Of a stretch of 17,255 nucleotides of DNA, positions 15,407-17,255 are shown piece by piece (positions within the stretch are counted from its first letter, which is position 1; every line of letters starts with the position of its first letter). Source of the DNA: NZWG01 sp964478995 (GTDB lineage Bacteria > Fidelibacterota > Marinisomatia > Marinisomatales > UBA1611); the NCBI GenBank assembly GCA_964478995.1, contig CAYZJY010000038.1, forward strand, positions 1-17,255, given 5' to 3'. Position numbers and translations under genes: made by a program. The notes below the pieces were generated by a model. That model was not told the origin of the DNA and did not search any database. It saw nothing but the letters and a program-made list of their open reading frames with translations.

Positions 15407-16879
15407 TTATTTTAATAAGACCATCTTTTTGGTCTGTATCATTTCACCTATCTGGATCTTATATAAATAGACACCTGCTGAGACCGACTGACCTGAATTG
15501 TTGGTAGCATCCCATTTTATTGTCCCATGGCCCGCAGTTTGGTATCCATGGACAAGATCCTTCACCAATCTTCCACTCACATCATGAACGGACATGGACA
15601 CCAACGCGTCCTCTGAGAGTTCATAGGTCAATGTTGTGACCGGATTGAAAGGGTTGGGATAGTTCTGACCCAAGGACATGACAGTTGGCAAGACATGGTC
15701 CTGATCGATACCAAGGGAGTTCATCCTGCTGAACACATATGATTCTTCAGATAGAATGGACTGGATGTCATCGATCATCAATCCCATGGAAACCTCTTCA
15801 TAATATTCATCACAGTCCCCATAGTAGTAGTAATCATCCATACAAGGATCAAAGGACTCTCCCATGTGAAGAGTATCTCCTACAACAGAATATCCAAGGG
15901 TCATGGTATCCAAATAAGATTCCTCGTAATAGTCATCGTAGTCCATGGAGATGATCGTGACAGAGTCGTCATTTGCAAACCAATCAAACTCCAAAGTGTC
16001 TATCTCTATCAATAGAGAATCATAATTGTCCCAGTAATCATAATCATAATTTTCTTCCATCTGAAGTCCTGTCCCATCCTCAAGAAATCTCATTACAAAA
16101 ACCCCACCATCTCCACCTTCTTGAGCCAAGGAAAATACAAATGGTTCTCCGGCAACAATATCCATGGACTCAGGGACCAATGAACCCGCGATCAACACAG
16201 TATTCGTCGAGTCCAAGCCTTCGTCGTCAATGGCGAATAAACTTAGATCATCTATGTTCACCCCTCCGGTTATGGAATCTAATGTGATATGTTCAGATGC
16301 ATTTTCTGAACCCCAAAAATGTTGTATGGAATCACCTGCTAGAGTATCCGTTGACATGAACATGAAAATTTCCCCGTCACCCTCTTCATGCATGTATAGT
16401 AATTGCAAATTTGGTAGGACGATATCATCTTGATTCCCATAATAACCTCCCATCATGGGGTTATTTCCTAACATGACCATGGTTGCACCGGAATCAGCCA
16501 TTGCCATCATGTAATTCATTTGACCACTGACCTCACCTGACACATCAATGCTGCCAGAGGCAGGCTCGGCACCTATGCGCTGCATGTAATTGGGTACACT
16601 TTGGTCTGTCCCTGATGTAATGATCATATTCATGGACATGTATTCAGCATTCCAATCCCCGATAAGGTCTTCTGGGTCTCTGGAGGTCCTATTGATCGGA
16701 TGATGGGGGGCCTGTCCCATGATAAATGGACCATGTGCCATGCTCCCCATGATCTTTTCTTTCATCTCTTGGAATCCTTGTTCATCATATTGTCCATGTG
16801 ATGATGATAGGAACAATGCCATGGCCATCATGGGCATGATCAGATCCATTATTCTCTTGGTACCTAACTTAGCATTCAT
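15407..16879 (-). CDS. T9SS-secreted protein, Met-rich N-half and Tyr/Asp-rich lipocalin-like C-half
   Basis: 490 residues. Signal peptide MNAKLGTKRIMDLIMPMMAM...SSSHGQ; the ATG at 16879 is chosen because AAGGAG lies seven bases upstream. Residues about 30-180 are unusually rich in Met (for example MNYMMAMADSGATMVMLG and NPMMGGYY). Residues about 258-345 have a lipocalin-like rhythm: VMRFLEDGTGLQM, IDTLEFDWFANDDSVTII, LGYSVVGDTLHMG. They are interrupted by acidic-aromatic runs (ENYDYDYWDNYD, MDYDDYYEESY) and a Cys-bracketed loop at 346-356. The end (405-490) is a T9SS sorting domain (QNYPNPFNPVT ... KKMVLLK). No enzyme motif is visible; I infer an extracellular or surface binding/structural protein. 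The Asp/Tyr clusters could bind divalent cations. The gene is followed by a terminator and preceded by another T9SS cargo gene 71 bases upstream. Confidence 0.87.
   Translation of the reverse strand: MNAKLGTKRIMDLIMPMMAMALFLSSSHGQYDEQGFQEMKEKIMGSMAHGPFIMGQAPHHPINRTSRDPEDLIGDWNAEYMSMNMIITSGTDQSVPNYMQRIGAEPASGSIDVSGEVSGQMNYMMAMADSGATMVMLGNNPMMGGYYGNQDDIVLPNLQLLYMHEEGDGEIFMFMSTDTLAGDSIQHFWGSENASEHITLDSITGGVNIDDLSLFAIDDEGLDSTNTVLIAGSLVPESMDIVAGEPFVFSLAQEGGDGGVFVMRFLEDGTGLQMEENYDYDYWDNYDSLLIEIDTLEFDWFANDDSVTIISMDYDDYYEESYLDTMTLGYSVVGDTLHMGESFDPCMDDYYYYGDCDEYYEEVSMGLMIDDIQSILSEESYVFSRMNSLGIDQDHVLPTVMSLGQNYPNPFNPVTTLTYELSEDALVSMSVHDVSGRLVKDLVHGYQTAGHGTIKWDATNNSGQSVSAGVYLYKIQIGEMIQTKKMVLLK
15410..15667 (-). 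other. T9SS type A sorting domain of the Tyr/Asp-rich protein
   Basis: Residues 405-490: QNYPNPFNPVTTLTYEL, then VHDVSGRLVKDLVHG, QTAGHGTIKWDATN and AGVYLYKIQIGE, ending MVLLK. It is closer to the domain of the upstream partial gene (shared QTAGHG block) than to that of the M23 peptidase. Confidence 0.9.
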
Positions 16880-16886
16880 GTGCAAA

Positions 16887-16892
16887 CTCCTT
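16887..16892 (-). promoter_or_regulatory. Ribosome binding site of the Tyr/Asp-rich protein gene
   Basis: AAGGAG on the minus strand, seven bases before ATG 16879. It rules out the longer TTG start at 16885. Confidence 0.75.
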
Positions 16893-16950
16893 TAACTTAA
16901 TTTAAAAAATCCTCATGGCTACATAATAATATACGTACGAGTCTTGAAGA

Positions 16951-17255
16951 TCACTTGATCAATATCATTTTTTGTGTCCTTTTGACCTGTCCTGATTCCA
17001 ACATGTAGATATATGATCCCGTACCAACTGCCTGACCATCACTATTGGTTCCATCCCATTGGACCACTCCATGGCCAGCGGTCTGTTGACCATCGATCAA
17101 TGTCTTGACCAGTCTCCCCATCATGTCAAAGACAGTGACCTTGACATTTGTGTCTCTTGGGAGATCATATGCTATGTTTGTCACTGGATTAAAAGGGTTG
17201 GGATAATTCTGATAAAGGGTAAACTCTTTTGGAATGTTTGGTATCTCATCTTCTA
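16951..17255 (-). CDS. C-terminal end of a T9SS-secreted protein (N-terminus outside the window)
   Basis: Only the last 100 residues are visible; the frame is open to the window edge. It begins EDEIPNIPKEFTLYQNYPN and contains the entry motif YPNPFNPVT, then VTVFDMMGRLVKTLIDGQ, QTAGHGVVQWDGTN, GTGSYIYMLESGQ and the end QKMILIK. This is a T9SS type A sorting domain. Nothing can be said about the exported catalytic or binding part, which lies beyond the edge. A shorter reading from an internal GTG at 17184 would be an artefact. The 71-base gap to the next gene holds no terminator, so the two cargo genes may be cotranscribed. Confidence 0.85.
   Translation of the reverse strand, partial: EDEIPNIPKEFTLYQNYPNPFNPVTNIAYDLPRDTNVKVTVFDMMGRLVKTLIDGQQTAGHGVVQWDGTNSDGQAVGTGSYIYMLESGQVKRTQKMILIK

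Overview
The window looks like a chromosomal piece from a Gram-negative bacterium of the FCB assemblage, most likely Candidatus Marinimicrobia (SAR406 clade) or a close relative. Three proteins end in a type IX secretion (Por) sorting domain of the 'YPNPFNPxT ... MxLLK' form, which is typical of that group. There is also a TonB-dependent receptor with a carboxypeptidase-regulatory N-domain, and the base composition is moderately AT-rich. No rRNA, tRNA, CRISPR array, insertion sequence or phage gene is visible. This taxonomic placement is inferred from protein style, not from a marker gene.

Every supportable gene is on the minus strand, so transcription runs from high to low coordinates. (1) 17255-15407: the C-terminal end of one secreted protein and a complete Tyr/Asp-rich secreted protein, both with T9SS sorting domains. 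They are followed by a clear intrinsic terminator at 15360-15382. (2) 15297-12010: a very compact five-gene cluster, made of a 56-residue two-helix membrane protein, a small cupin-like protein, a protein ending in a CxxCxxCxxC glycine tail, a GRDP-like protein with a C-terminal membrane anchor, and an FAD-dependent oxidoreductase. Neighbouring genes overlap or lie within a few bases. (3) 11951-7855: a secreted M23 metallopeptidase with a sorting domain, then 5 bases later a class III nucleotide cyclase-like/TPR protein. (4) 7803-5716: a secreted protein made almost entirely of MORN_2 (YwqK-like) repeats, with a 95-residue higher-order tandem repeat. (5) 5624-1: a TonB-dependent receptor, a multidomain lipoprotein and a secreted serine esterase of the PHB-depolymerase/LpqC type. 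These are head-to-tail with junctions of a few bases and look like an outer-membrane capture-and-degradation operon.

Two functional themes stand out. Envelope and extracellular proteins dominate (T9SS cargo, M23 peptidase, MORN protein, receptor-lipoprotein-esterase trio). The second theme is the five-gene cluster at 12010-15297, which is the best candidate for an uncharacterised system. It pairs a short Cys/Gly tail with a His-rich GRDP-like membrane protein, a cupin and a flavoenzyme. Several starts were moved from the longest open frame to a start supported by a ribosome binding site, a signal peptide or a stop-start overlap; the reason is given in each entry.
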